From positions 62,001 to 126,000 of the forward strand of contig JASFXZ010000110.1 in assembly GCA_032209605.1 (NCBI GenBank): DNA of 64,000 nucleotides, in the 5' to 3' direction. The translations under genes and the position numbers were made by a program. The stretch is from Mactromeris polynyma (taxonomy: Eukaryota; Mollusca; Bivalvia; Venerida; Mactridae). The notes under the pieces were generated by a model. It saw nothing but the letters and a program-made list of their open reading frames with translations. It had not been told where the DNA came from and ran no database searches. Positions 23,433 to 36,155 of the stretch are shown one piece after another (positions within the stretch are counted from its first letter, which is position 1; every line of letters starts with the position of its first letter).

Positions 23433-26301
23433 TATGTATATATACATGTACTCAGATGCCTACTTATTTGACAAGATCAGAAGAACAACACACAACTAAA
23501 TAATACGACCTACTACACACTTGGCAAAACATTACCATATCCAATACTGTTTGATCATAAAACTCTTCACAAAAATAAGACAGTTGTGTTCTTAAAATTA
23601 ACATTTCATTACTTACTGTGAGATTGTACTTGGCGTCATCAGCAAAAAATGCTTGACAAACACGCGTCTTGGATTCAACAATTCAACAGTATTTTGAAGC
23701 CACGAGTGTATAAAGGTGACAACCACAGATAATCAGTATTACAATCAGTTGAAAAGTATAACTACAATAGAATGGATCAGTCACAAAACTAGTTACATTG
23801 TCGCGGACTAACTGCTTAACCTTGTCAAGCATTTGTTTGAAATGCTCAAGCTGTTGATGATAAAAGTGCCTTATTATACCAAGCCTAAATCACAAAGGTT
23901 CGTATGATGGTTAAACTCAAGGTTTCAACATATCACAATAATAAGTTGTATACTAGTATTTGATACATGAAGTCAAATCTGACTGAAGTAAAATATGGAT
24001 TAAATAGCCTAAGTCATGTTTGATATAAAAGTAAACAGGACGGAAAACTATGTCAAACTATGCACAACAGTACAAAACGAATGGGTGAAATCAACAGACC
24101 AGCCTTGCGTTCAGTTACAACTAACAATTGTGAACGTTACGAAACTGTTTTGCTTTGTATCCCTGACCCACCGTATTCACTGCACACGGGAACCAAATTG
24201 CAAACGTTATGAAACGTAAGCCGCAAACACCTTTACTGAATGCAGGGCAAATGACAGACTCAAGATGATACTGTAAGCTTTTAGATAAGAAGGGAAACGG
24301 TTGTGTTTGCTAAATGGAAGCTTGATAGGAAGATCAGTCATCATGTCAGTATTATAACGTCCTGTCTTTGCAGGAACGAGCATAATTTCACCACATTACA
24401 AGTATATGGTTCTACATTATCTGCTGTTGGAGTCAATATATTATAGATGTAGTCATATGCATTACTTTATATTGGAAGTTAAAAACAATTAGTATCGTGC
24501 AATTACAGTACAGCTGTACTTGTACAATGATCAACTTGTGCAATAGTACAATGTATTGCTTTGTATTTATTTATTGTACAGAATTGTGCTCAGACTTGCC
24601 ACAACGTTATTCACCATCAGTTGAGGGCTATTCTCAATATTAGGGGTGTCATGTTATAGGAATAGAACTCTCCTACATTTCAAATTCAAATGTTTGCTTT
24701 AATTGTCATGTCAGCTTATCGAAAATGACTTGCCAAATGCAAAACATTTTTGAATGTTCAATGAATGTACAATCAAATAAATTGAATTTCAAACGCAACT
24801 TTCATATTTATAAATTCCTGTTAATAGTAAGGTATGCTTCAGAGAAAGTCATTCTTTTCATAGCCAGCTTTTTGGTATTGTTAATGCAAGCATATTCTTT
24901 TCCTAAATGAAATTCATTTATTATAGCCCATACACTTATCATATTTCAATGATGTTGTGCATAAAACTACATTTTTGCCGAGTTCAAGTAATGTTGTTCA
25001 AAGTTACGCTCCGATATGTTCATATCTATAAGCACAAATACAATATCTTGCCTTTTTATACCTAGACTATTTCAGATCTGTTCATTTCTTCCTTCAACAG
25101 AATTTTGTCAAGTATGAAACATGTAAGAGAAGTAAAAATATTAGAATCAACCCATGTTATTATAGGGTAGACATTTGTGCCGTGATGACTTTTGTCCGTC
25201 CACACATACAGCATTTGTCAATTTCATTATGTAGCCATTAACCACCAGTTAAATTGATTAATAACAGTTTTATAGCTTAGGAATTTTCATCTTATATTAA
25301 ACCAATCAATCAATACTTGCCAGTTATGCTATTTTTTCATTGATTTGAATTCTGCTCATATACATCCCCTTATATGAGACATAGCTTTTGTATATGTGAC
25401 GGTCTACATATTCTTACGTTATGAGTACAAAGATTTGTGAAGTTTCCTTATTTTGCTATGAATTATAATACTTAGTTTTCTATGAACTACTATGTAATCT
25501 ATATATATGTTTTGATGCTTATGAAATGCCATGAATGTTAAATGTAATAAATATTTTAAACTTAAACTAAATTGTGTTTTCTTTGAACAATGTGCATTAG
25601 CTACTACATAAAATACTGCTTCTTCATTCAAGTGGTAAAAAATGGCTTTAATATTGTCAATGTGACAAAATGATGCAACTACAAATGCTTACAGCTAGTG
25701 ATAATATGACCATTTCTGAATTCACTATTTCAAGTAGCTCTCTGAAAATGCATTATAACCTAAGACCGACCATTATCTGAACCACGCCTTTAATACAGGT
25801 ATAACACAAGGTCCATTAACTGCACAATACAGGATTAAGCTAAATCAATAAATGTTGGCTGGGAGTACACTGTAGAGCAGATTACAGAGAAAAACAATAT
25901 CAGAGTGTTCAGGAATTAAGAAGAACTTTGTATTCTTCCAACGCTGAACCTTTGCTGTAGAAAAGAATAATGTTATATTCAATAGTGTGTAAGTATGCCA
26001 GACAATAGGCAACCATATATCACTCAAAGTTTCTCTATCATACCAGACACAGAATTGCGGACTAAGCAATTTTATTGGATGAAAGGCTCTAATGAAAGAC
26101 ATTTTTTCTATATAGTATAATTTCTAAACTTGCTAAGGAACACCATAGCTACTCTAAATTTTCTTCACCACCCAAATGTCAACAGCAAATCACTGTGTAA
26201 TGGCCTAAGAAACAAAGTGAATCTGGTGGTCAATGAAAATAGTAAACTATATAAGTAAACATTTCAATAAAACCACAACAACAAAGGGACAAAACTGGTG
26301 A
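23433..26301. other. Intergenic between convergent genes
   Basis: This separates the 3' ends of the membrane-protein gene (plus) and ASH2L (minus). A candidate AATAAA polyadenylation signal for the plus gene is at 24776-24781, which would imply a long 3' untranslated region. I searched this stretch on the minus strand for the expected last ASH2L exons (SPRY end and DPY30-binding tail) and found none. Small open frames here show no family likeness. Confidence 0.5.
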
Positions 26302-26361
26302 TCACAAGTGAAATATATGGTAGACAAGGTGACAATCATACAGAGACAAATGAATATTAAC

Positions 26362-29300
26362 CTTTTCTTTATGAGATGGAGGTACGAGATGGATTGTATC
26401 TGTAGGTTCAGGTAGCTGTATATGGCAGCCGACTACATCTCCTTCCTTGAAACCTTCACTGTACAGTTTGCAATAACTCTGATGACACTTAGATCCCTTT
26501 CGGGACCTCCATGCGTAACTAAACTTATCGTAACCACATGGGGCTTGCAAGTTACCTGAAAAACAAACCCATCAATATTGAGTCATACAATAAACAATAG
26601 TCTATTGCTTTATTAAAACTATGACAATATTGTTTGAATGCATCCCTAGATTCCCTCTAAAGGAACGAAGCAAATTTATATGCAACAGAATCTAACGATT
26701 ACCAAGAATCATTTAACAGTAAGATTGACATAGGAGTATATAATATAGTAATAGTAAGTTCAAATTTTACCACACATACGTACCTAGTTGCTGGGACCAG
26801 CCAATTCTCGTAGCACTGTTATCGGGCATTTCATCAATCCGTACTTCAAAATACCATGATCCACGTCTCACACCTGTTCAGACAACAAAAACACTAATTA
26901 CTCATCATGGGAGTATACAACTGAGGTAATGTTAACATCTGCTGTTCTTACAATAATAACATCAGAATTTATGGTTATATGCATTTGACATCTTACGAAA
27001 AGTCAGGTGCTTCAAAGCAAGGCCAACATTTTATTGCACCATTTGTTTTTGGTAAATCGTATTACTGTAAACTAAGAATATATTATGTTCTACCAACACG
27101 GATTCCCAATTACAGTTTTATATTATATTATAATACCGTAAATGTGCATCCTTATTGTATTATATAATATAATACAATGTACGTGACTATATTTAAAGAC
27201 AAGAAATTGCTTATGTAATAGCAGATGTCCTACAATACTGTCACATTTAATGGGTGGCTGAAATCTAAAGGGCTTAAGGGCCATAACTCAACTAAAACAA
27301 TATTTAACTTGTAAAGGCTGACTTTATGCACAACCTGGCTAGAAACTTAACATCAAGTTTGATGAAATTCAACAAGCATGTCAGGAGGATCCTTGTGAAC
27401 ATTATAACAAACAGACTGAGTGACGGACAGGACTGGGAGTTATATATAAATAGAGCGAATCTCAATGGATATGCCAGCTGATGAAAATTTGACATCAACA
27501 GTTCTACTACTTCAATTTTACAGACATGAGAAGACAACATTTCAAAATCAGCTGAAAATTCAGCAAGGGGTGAACAGGGCCCGCTGAAGCTCCTGGCTTT
27601 TAAGCATATAAGATGGCTTAAATTGTCTCAAAAACAGCCCTCCGAGGGTTAAATCCGTTGATTTCCGCGGAAAATTCTCATACCTGATTTTAATAATAAA
27701 ATGTATAATTTGTGAATATTTATTATTAATACAAAGTCATATGAAATAGAAATTGCTTTGATATAGGCTTAATCAAAAAGCTAGAAGTCCAAGCAATCCC
27801 ATAAAGCAGACGTAACGGTGGAAACAAGACATACCATGAGTAGCACGAACCATACTGTAGCCTTTCTCACCAGAAATGGACAATCTGTCATCGGATATCT
27901 TCATTTGTGGTGCTGAAAATGTTAAATTTTATGCTATAGCTTATCAAAATTGGTACAATAATGTATCATATCTTAGAGTTACAGACATAACGATGTATCA
28001 GAAAATGATAAGCATCATATTTGTAGTATTACAAGGAACAATATGTACAAATTTGTACTAATGTGTAACTGTGAAGCCAATATTTATTATTACAAAAAAA
28101 CATATAACAAAACTTGTGCCATTTGATTGCCCTAACATTTCCTTATGCTACAAAAACAAAGAGCTATTAAAAAAGGATATTCTACCAAAATCTATCTGGA
28201 AAAAAATGGTTCTGTATCATAAAACATTCAATCAATTTTATTAGTTGATAGATAAAGTTTACCATTTGATTCCTTGTATTATTAAAAAAAAGATTAGCCA
28301 CATGATTGTTTGTTTGTTTGTTTCATCGGGTTTAACGCCATTTCTCAACGATATTTCAGTTATATACGGCGGCCAGTTCACCTAACCAGTTTTTCCTGGA
28401 CTAAAACCTAACCAGTACTAACTTACCCTTCCACAAGGAGCCGGCAACTTCTCCACATGTGGAGGAAAATCGACATTTTTTAGTCAAATTTTCATGGAAG
28501 GGTATGACCTGCCGAGACCGGGAATCGAACCCGGATCGCCGGATTACAAGTCCAGCGCACTAACCACTGGACCACAGCCACGGCTCCACATGATTGTAAG
28601 GTACAGTAAAGATGATTGACAAGTGTAGTACAAGATGACTATAGGTTCTATATAATTGAAACAGAAACTGTTTTAACACATAACATATGGCATGGGAGTG
28701 ATAATAACATATGCATTAATTCTTGTAATCCACTAGTGGTTTATTTATGCAATTAGGGCTGCATCACATAATGTGCTCTGTCAGAAGCCCCAGTAAACAT
28801 GGCTGACGTTCGCGTATCAGACTATGACAAATATGTAGCATTTTGCAATCATCTAAAATGATCATCTGAATTTCCAGTTTTATGTATAATTTTTTCATCT
28901 TGTAATATTCTATCATAACATGCTTGTTGAAAGTATATAACTAGTTTAAATCACACTTCCACAAAGCAATAGTCATTAAAAGTTTCTGATATTTTTGTGA
29001 CACATTTCCAATTTGTTAAAATAGCACAGGGAAGTTCCAGAAATGAGGCGACAATGTGTTTGCTATATGACGTATGTCCAAAACAATACCTCTACCATGC
29101 AAGTTACAGAAATGAGGCGACAATGTGTTTGCTATATGACGTATGTCCAAAACAATACCTCTATCATGTAAGTTACGGAAATGAGGCGACAATGTGTTTG
29201 CTATATGACATATGTCCAAAACAATACCACTATCATGCAAGTTACAGAAATGAGGCGACAATGTGTTTGCTATATGACGTATGTCCAAAACAATACCTCT

Positions 29301-32300
29301 ATCATGTAAGTTACGGAAATGAGGTGACAATGTGTTTGCTATATGACGTATGTCCAAAACAATACCTCTATCATGCAAGTTACAGAAATGAGGTGACAAT
29401 GTGTTTGCTATATGACGTATGTCCAAAACAATACCTCTATCATGTAAGGCAAGTAGAACTTCTGATCCAAGGAATGTACGATACAGATATCCTGGTATTG
29501 GTTTTCCAGCCCATTCTACGCTATCATCATACGCTTGTTTGTTAGGAGCGTGAGGATCTGGTTCCGCTAAGATATATCTGTAACCATCTTTGTTGAATGG
29601 ATGTTCTGTGGGGTAACCATGAGGAATAAGTCTCGCGATATTTCCAACATCACTGAAATGCAACAACATGTATGATACCGATACTGCTTTCAATTTCTAA
29701 CATTAATGGAAAGTATTATTTAAGAGAAAATTTAACAGAGAACCAAATCAGTAACCTTACTTTAGTGTGTATAGTTCCATTCTTTTCTGTCCCAGATTAG
29801 CCATTTTTTTTCAATATAACCAGACAAAATAGAACAACAACAATGGTTGAAGACTAACTGAAGCACTTATACATACCCTCCTTTCTTTGCCTTAGTACTT
29901 GTACCAAGTTGTAGTAACTCTTGATTAGCTTTCCTCTTCTGTCCTCTGAGACCCTCTGTAAATACAACATGTACAATCAGTATATATATATACAAGGCAA
30001 CACTTCATCATATTAAGCAAAATTGCACAAAGGCTATTAAAAGTCCAGGCCCTAAATGAAGAACAGTTGTAAAATTCAGAAATAAATACTTTGCAGATAA
30101 ATAAAATAAGTTTTCACATAATTTTAATTGAGTTACACTGTATATTGAATACCATATCAATCTGTTACAAACCCAAGTTCAATTTAAGCAAATAGAAAAT
30201 ACTGACATGAACATCAATTAAGAATCTCATGAATCTCTGATTGCAAGGAAATGCTTTGCAATAATGAAGGGAAAGATGTGAATTGATCTGGCCAAAAAGT
30301 AGCAATCATTTATGACACTGCTATATCCCAAAAAAAATTATTCTGTAGTATTTAACAATACATTATAAATGCACTCAGTTCAAAGTATCCAAGAGTAATG
30401 CAAAATAACTTACAACAAGGTTTGAATAATTATAACAAACTTACTATCAACAGGAACACCTGGGCGTTGATTTGCTTGTATTTGTGTATTTCCTTTCGTT
30501 AAAATCTCAAACGCAGGAGTTACTTTGTATAAATCCTGGAATTCAATAACATTTAATGTACAGTAACCACTTAATGTACAAATGTATTACCAAACAGACA
30601 CTCAGAAACACACAACACATTGGATTTCCATTAAAGTTCAATTGTGTTTCTTATATAACGCTGGAGCGAAATTTTGATCTGGTGAAAACTGATTTAAGAT
30701 ATACATCAGTATGTTGAAAGATCAGTGCAATATTTCCCTAATTTTCTTAATAATTTGTAAACAATATGAGACATTAAATAGGTGTCGTAATCGACATATT
30801 TTTCAGTCAATAAAAGTCCCCTTCTGTCTTGATTCCAAGCCATAATATACCGTACACTGAATGTGCAAATATTGGCTTTTCAACAACAATTATCATTTCT
30901 ACTGTGTATTTTTACATTCTGCATTTTAACTTTACATGGTTGAGAATATTATTTTGCAGTATGAGCCATTTACCCATGTACATAGTTGCTTTATGCGAAA
31001 ACTGAAGTCTTCCTCATAACTGTGCGATTTAACCTTTGATCTCGCATATATGTGTCTGAACTTTAACAGACATGGCAGACTGTTGAGTTCTACAGATCTT
31101 CTCATTGAGTTTAAAGTATGCACCAAGCTATATGAAATATTGCCACAGGGTAAAAAGATACAGAACAGACACACTTCGGGATGGGTGTGCAAACAATTGA
31201 CCAAAACATTAAGTCTCCCTAAACTTTTTATGAGACATTATCATTGTAGTATCAACCCTGCTGAAAAAACAACAAATTACTCTAAAAATTCAGCTTCTGA
31301 ACCCTCTAACAGAAATAAAGCTGCCATGTTTTCTACTTACAGAGTTGAGAAGTCCAAACTGTATGTCTCCTGCTGCAGTTTCATTACCAAAGAATATGTC
31401 TGTCTCTTTCGACTAGAATTTTGAAATAAAATTTAAAAAATGTTGTACAAGGGCCTGGTGTTTCAAGTGACATCTCAAATTTAATTTTCCCCAAGTCAAA
31501 TTTTTATTGTCATTTACAGGTGACTGTTCAACAAATAATCTCCAATAATAATTAAAATATGTATTAGTATAACTTCTGTGTAACATACATATCAGCATTC
31601 TCTGCTAACATTGAGCATAACTAGAAATATAAGGTATGGGACATTGAAGTTGGATACAAGGGCAAATATGAGTACCCAACACCAGCAGCAAAAGTTTTTT
31701 TGTGGGGTCTCAGAAAAATACACAAATGTACTGAAGTTGAGTACATTTGATTTTTGTGTATTTATTTTGATAAGTCGCTAATTGTCTAAAGAAGTCAAAT
31801 ATCATCTCTTAATCAGCAACTGGTCGAGAAAACTTCCAAAACCAAAAAAAAAAAAATATATAAACTTAAGACCAAAATTGAGAATTAATATATGCTATAA
31901 TCAAGTACTAAATCATTAATTCTAATATCAAACCTCTGATTAAGTGTTGGGCCACACAGAGATCTCAATATAATGGATATCTTACCAATGTTTTATGCAC
32001 TGTATTGTGCCACTTAACTCTGGTCCTTCTTGGCATAGTAGTCATGTTCTCCCAATGTTTCTCAATAAATGGAATTATCTCCTGGAAAAAGGCAGGTTTG
32101 ATCATTAAGTTCACACTTACACAAACATACCAGCATTTGTCTCCCTTTAAACTGAATGTTTGAATACCAGTCAGGGTACGATCTTGATAATAAACAACTA
32201 GGCTTACAGTTTACCATCACATACAGACTCATGGTAGGGAACTGTTGTGCAAAGTTAACTTCATTTGGAGATAAATGAACAACTTGCCAAAAGGAATGTG

Positions 32301-34704
32301 TTTCTTTAAGTTTTGGATAAGATAATGTTAATGAGAAGTTATCAAACATAGTAGATATTTAAAACATTATGTATAAGACACCTTTTCATAAATGGTGTAT
32401 GTACAGTGGCCCTTTGTATTTATTTTGAATATCAATCATACGTTACTTGTAACTCTTGTATCTAATGTTATATGACAAGCACATTTTTTAGAATTTAATA
32501 CGCTTGAACACAGACTTCTGAGATAGTTTGTGAAAATATATAATTTCCATCATTATTTTATTACAACTATATACTTATAACCGTCAGGTGTTGGCTTTTC
32601 AACGACTATATACTTTGGACGTTGCATGAGAATTTCAAACATTTAGAACTGCACTTCAATTCAACATGAAACAATCAGAATGATTTATTTTTTTCACATC
32701 CATACCTTGTCTCTAGAGAACATCACCCTGTTCTCATCCTTGATTTTAGATAAATATGTCAAGTTTGCTAATGTTGTGTAGCAGATTTGCTGAAAACCTG
32801 AAAATAGAGAAAAAAGTCAACTCTGATCTCACATTAAAACAGAGAGTTTTCAGTCAGAACTTTGAAAGTCAGCAAGTTTCAACCCAGTATCAGCAAGTGC
32901 ACCAGTCATATACTTATCTTTTGTATAAATTTTGTTCTAAAAATCCAAAAAGGCACATTCAGTATTCTTGATCAATATCGTACTATTTTACGAGTGAGAG
33001 TGAGCAGATTGGGGGTTTCATCTGACAAAAAGCTTGAGATAATGATGGCTGGAGTAGCCGATGTAAACATCACAGATCAAAAATTTCCATAAGCGTTTAT
33101 ATGTGTCCGTCACTAATGAGGTGTTTCTACAGGACTAGTATTGCCTAGCTTAACCTTCCAGACAATGGACAAAGATCAGTAACTTACTTGCTTGTTTCTT
33201 CTGGAAACTTTCAAGACCATTGTCATTGCAACTTTTACACTGGTAAATGTAGTTACACATGAATGGAATACAGGTTCTGAAAAAAGAGACAACATACCGA
33301 GTTCATCGCAAGATAAAATGTGAAACTTGGTTTTATTAACAAACATACAAATTGAAAGATTTATTAAAGGATTACTAATGATGCATTAGTCAAACATGGA
33401 CTGGATAAGGTTGCAGCTAATGTGAACTTGTTCAGGTGTCACAATTAAATATTCTTAAATAAAATATCTTTCTAGACCAAAACATGTGCTGAAATAATAC
33501 ATGTAGTTGCCCCCTTGCCATTGCTATATGAACAACCGTACCAGCCTACATGCTAGGCTTATCTTATGATTCTCTAAGGTGTCATGGTATCAAAATAGCT
33601 TATAAAATAATCTTACACAATGTAACAACTTGTACAATCTGCATGATACCACTTCGAACATGACTGGCACTGTAACTCCACAGATCCAAGATTTCTTCCT
33701 TTCCCACTGCAATAAGCAAACAAATATAATGAAGAAGTCTAAATACAAACCAATTATAGATTTCCGGTAGTAGAATTTTGTGAATTTGGATGACTGTCAA
33801 AGCAAAGCTTAATCAACTAGTAACAGCAAGTACACATAGTTGTAATAAAGAATAAATATAACATACAGAATAGACTGTTCATCTTATGTACATCATTTTA
33901 ATGGAACCATAATCATTATACTAGATGTGTCCACAGGACATGGATGCCCCCAATATGGGCATCAAGTCCAAAAAGGGCCATAACTCTTCTAAGAATTGGT
34001 GGATGCCCAATAATCCATCCTTTCAAGAGTTACTGATTGGAAACTTAGATTTTACATAGACATATGCATGGACAGGGGTCATACTTTATACACCTTTGTA
34101 AGATTTTACATAGACATATGCATGGACAGGGGTCATACTTTATACACCTTTGTAAGATTTTACATAGACATATGCATGGACAGGGGTCATACTTTATACA
34201 CCTTTGTAAGATTTTACATAGACATATGCATGGACAGGGGTCATACTTTATACACCTTTGTAAGATTTTACATAGACATATGCATGGACAGGGGTCATAC
34301 TTTATACACCTTTGCCATTCAAAGGGGCATAAAAATGAAGACTACTATGAGAATGGATTCGGATGAGAATACAGCAATGGAGTAAATCAAAGGACAGTTT
34401 CTAAAGAAGAGTGCTATTTCTCAGGCATTTAGTCTACTGCCAATATAAATATTGTCTCAACATTTATATAAGAAGTTGAGAACCATAGTGTTGTATCTAA
34501 TTTATAAAAAATAGAAACACATACATTGAATATATGGATTAGAAACCCAAGCTGACATTTAAAGATTGTCTTTAGCCCTACAATTTTAGTGGATTAAAAA
34601 GAGCTTGTCGGCTCATAATGCTACAAAAGCCACACACACCAATAGCAAAGTTCTTCATCCTGTGGTAGACCCGGAGGCCCTGGTAACACTGGTTTATCCA
34701 TCAT
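26362..34704 (-). CDS. ASH2L: ASH2L, core subunit of H3K4 methyltransferase complexes; 12 coding exons, 3' part of SPRY not found
   Basis: ASH2L works in the WRAD module (WDR5, RBBP5, ASH2L, DPY30) that stimulates KMT2/SET1 H3K4 methyltransferases in the nucleus. Minus-strand exons join in phase: 34704-34640, 33706-33617, 33276-33188, 32797-32706, 32081-31986, 31412-31341, 30535-30445, 29955-29877, 29652-29435, 27912-27835, 26873-26784 and 26555-26362. They give 418 residues so far. The start MMDKPVLPG lies just after a splice acceptor, so exon 1 is probably untranslated. Residues 20-75 form the Cys-rich atypical PHD finger ([22 protein letters not shown]); about 75-155 form the winged helix. 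[10 protein letters not shown] is a basic linker. SPRY begins near residue 229 with [10 protein letters not shown] and contains [25 protein letters not shown] and [10 protein letters not shown], all close to vertebrate ASH2L. The last exon ends KEK at a plausible GTTAAT donor. The remaining 110-120 SPRY and DPY30-binding residues are not seen in this window. If that donor is unused, the frame reads 20 more codons and stops at 26302. Confidence 0.93.
27263..27500 (+). repeat. Fragment of dispersed 'gggccataactc' repeat
   Basis: The text 'aagggccataactcaacta' continues to 'gagtgacggacaggactggg', as in related pieces at 12480 and 33921. It lies in an ASH2L intron. Degenerate and noncoding. Confidence 0.4.
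28298..28597 (-). mobile_element. Full-length tRNA(Thr)-headed SINE with 12-bp target duplication
   Basis: The element occupies about 28310-28585, read on the minus strand. Direct repeats CCACATGATTGT (28298-28309 and 28586-28597) flank it. The head reads 'gtggtccagtggttagtgcg' with anticodon-like TGT and a perfect B box 'gggttcgattccc'. The body has 'ccacatgtggagaagttg' and 'aagttagtactggttaggt', then 'atggcgttaaacccg'. The tail is (caaa)n. A sister with the same body but a different head is at 54955-55205. It lies in an ASH2L intron. Confidence 0.92.
29033..29445 (-). repeat. 69-bp minisatellite that multiplies an ASH2L splice donor
   Basis: Six tandem 69-bp units overlap the 3' end of the ASH2L exon 29652-29435. 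Each unit contains the last bases of the exon (minus strand 'catgatagag') directly followed by 'gtattg'. Besides the true donor (G of GT at 29434), donor copies have their G at 29365, 29296, 29227, 29158 and 29089. The copy at 29227 has GTG rather than GAG before GT. Units are 23 codons, share the exon's frame and contain no stop ([20 protein letters not shown] + HDR). Confidence 0.95.
33921..34046 (+). repeat. Fragment of dispersed 'gggccataactc' repeat
   Basis: The text 'ggatgcccccaatatgggca', then 'aaaaagggccataactctt'. It directly abuts the 54-bp minisatellite. Part of the degenerate dispersed family seen elsewhere in the window. Confidence 0.4.
34047..34314. repeat. 54-bp minisatellite, 5 identical copies
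   Basis: The unit starts 'agattttacatagacatatg' and ends 'cttatacacctttgta'-like text ('actttatacacctttgta'); five copies in a row look identical, the last truncated by a few bases. It lies in the first ASH2L intron downstream of the start-codon exon. The multiple-of-three period creates two overlapping spurious plus-strand frames. Confidence 0.95.
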
Positions 34705-36039
34705 CCTGAAAAAATAGACATAAACCAGTTGAGAACAAAGAGATCCATTAAATATGATACCAAAAGCCAATGGTTCAAATCTGTAAAAGCATAAGATTTA
34801 AATGAATGTTGATCACAGCCATTACATATACATGTATAATCATGGAGTTTTTATCCTATTTTTACACAACTTCATGGAATATCTTAAGTGGCATAATTAT
34901 GACAGCAAGAAAAAAATTATCGTACAATCTGTATTTCCTGTATTTACAGGCTAAAACTTTCACAACCCTAATACAGGGAGGACTTGATACGTACAGTCAA
35001 TCTTTGAGCGTGGATCCCAGTATGAATGAATCTGGTATCTAGAATGAGTGGGTGCAATCCAGAATAGCTGTAACACTCTTAACTTAGACGGGGTAAATGG
35101 GGATGGATAATAAATAGCATATAGTCAAAAGGCCCATTTCGAAGACTTATCTTACTTTTTGGACAAAGGGATACTTAATTTCAAGATAGAAAACTACACT
35201 ATGCTTTATGGCATTTGAGTTTGTAGCTTATAATTGCAAGGTGCAATATGCTGTTTTTGAACCGTTATTACGAGTTCTTTATGTCAGTTTATGCTTTCTG
35301 TTGGCCATCAAATGACTTCATTGGTCATTAGGGAAATGCTTTGTTCTCATAATCAAATTGCTGCTTACTTAAGTCTACTTGAAACTACTACTTGTATATT
35401 AAATTATATATCATACATGTGAACTCTCCCAATTTCCGGGGGAGGCTCCCTGATTTGACAGTCCACTCACACTTTACTGGCCGGTAGCCGCAATCTCCTG
35501 ATTTTCAAAATAAACATCGTAAATTTTTGTTATATGGTATTTTTTTGTTAATTCCTGACTGGTTTGCTGAAATTACAAGTCAAACTGATACCCCCCAAAG
35601 TGGTAAATTGGGGGACCAGTCCAAAATTTGTATATACCAAGTTTTCAGAGTTATGTTATATATCTATCTATGCTCTCTTGCATCAATTTAAGAGCTTGGC
35701 AACACTGATCAATCAAAATACAACATGACCCTCACTTGTCATGTTGTTTCTTCAAGTTGCACACATTTCCATTGTAATTAGACATGACAATTTGCAATAA
35801 AATTGTTAATTGGCGACTTTTTTTATAGAGATGACCCCCAGATCATGAGTTAATTCGCGGAATATTATTATAAACAGCCTTATTATGATATTGTTATACA
35901 TACGACATATTGACAAAATTTCAGCCACAGAAAGATCACCCGCTTTTCGGGTGCAATCTTCGATTTGCCTTCTGAAAAGGTTCACACGTATGATATGTAG
36001 AAATCTACATATTTCTTTCAGCACATTGATCAGTATTGA

Positions 36040-36130
36040 ACTTTTGAAGTAAATCAAGGGGAAAGTAAGCCCAATCTGAGACTCAAACCCATGACCCCTG
36101 AATACTAGTATGGCGCTCAACTACAGACTG
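36040..36130 (-). mobile_element. SINE-like tRNA head fragment
   Basis: On the minus strand, 'tgtagttgagcgccat' resembles an A box and 'catgggtttgagtctcag' a B box. A related plus-strand stretch at about 36604-36720 repeats 'gagactcacgacccc', 'cactagtatg' and 'aacaccact'. Boundaries are unclear because another element (36165-36550) has inserted next to it. Confidence 0.4.
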
Positions 36131-36155
36131 GCGGACATCAAACCCCACACCACTG

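Noticed and set aside
25687..25741. Possible missing ASH2L exon on the minus strand (ttttcag acceptor and gtaagc donor around a 50-base open stretch)
   Set aside because: Its translation (ELLEIVNSEMVILSLA) does not resemble the expected SPRY continuation, so it is probably a chance pair of splice-like sites.
28510..28585. tRNA-Thr gene (minus), and another at 51551-51620
   Set aside because: Both have A and B boxes, but acceptor stems do not pair properly and each runs into a SINE body. The first has a target duplication around the whole SINE. Called SINE heads.
28997..29545. 182-codon plus-strand frame over the 69-bp array
   Set aside because: It is antisense to the verified ASH2L exon and to the repeat. 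The minus strand is the coding one here.
34064..34385. Two overlapping plus-strand frames of 100 and 105 codons
   Set aside because: Translations of the 54-bp array in two frames; no other support.
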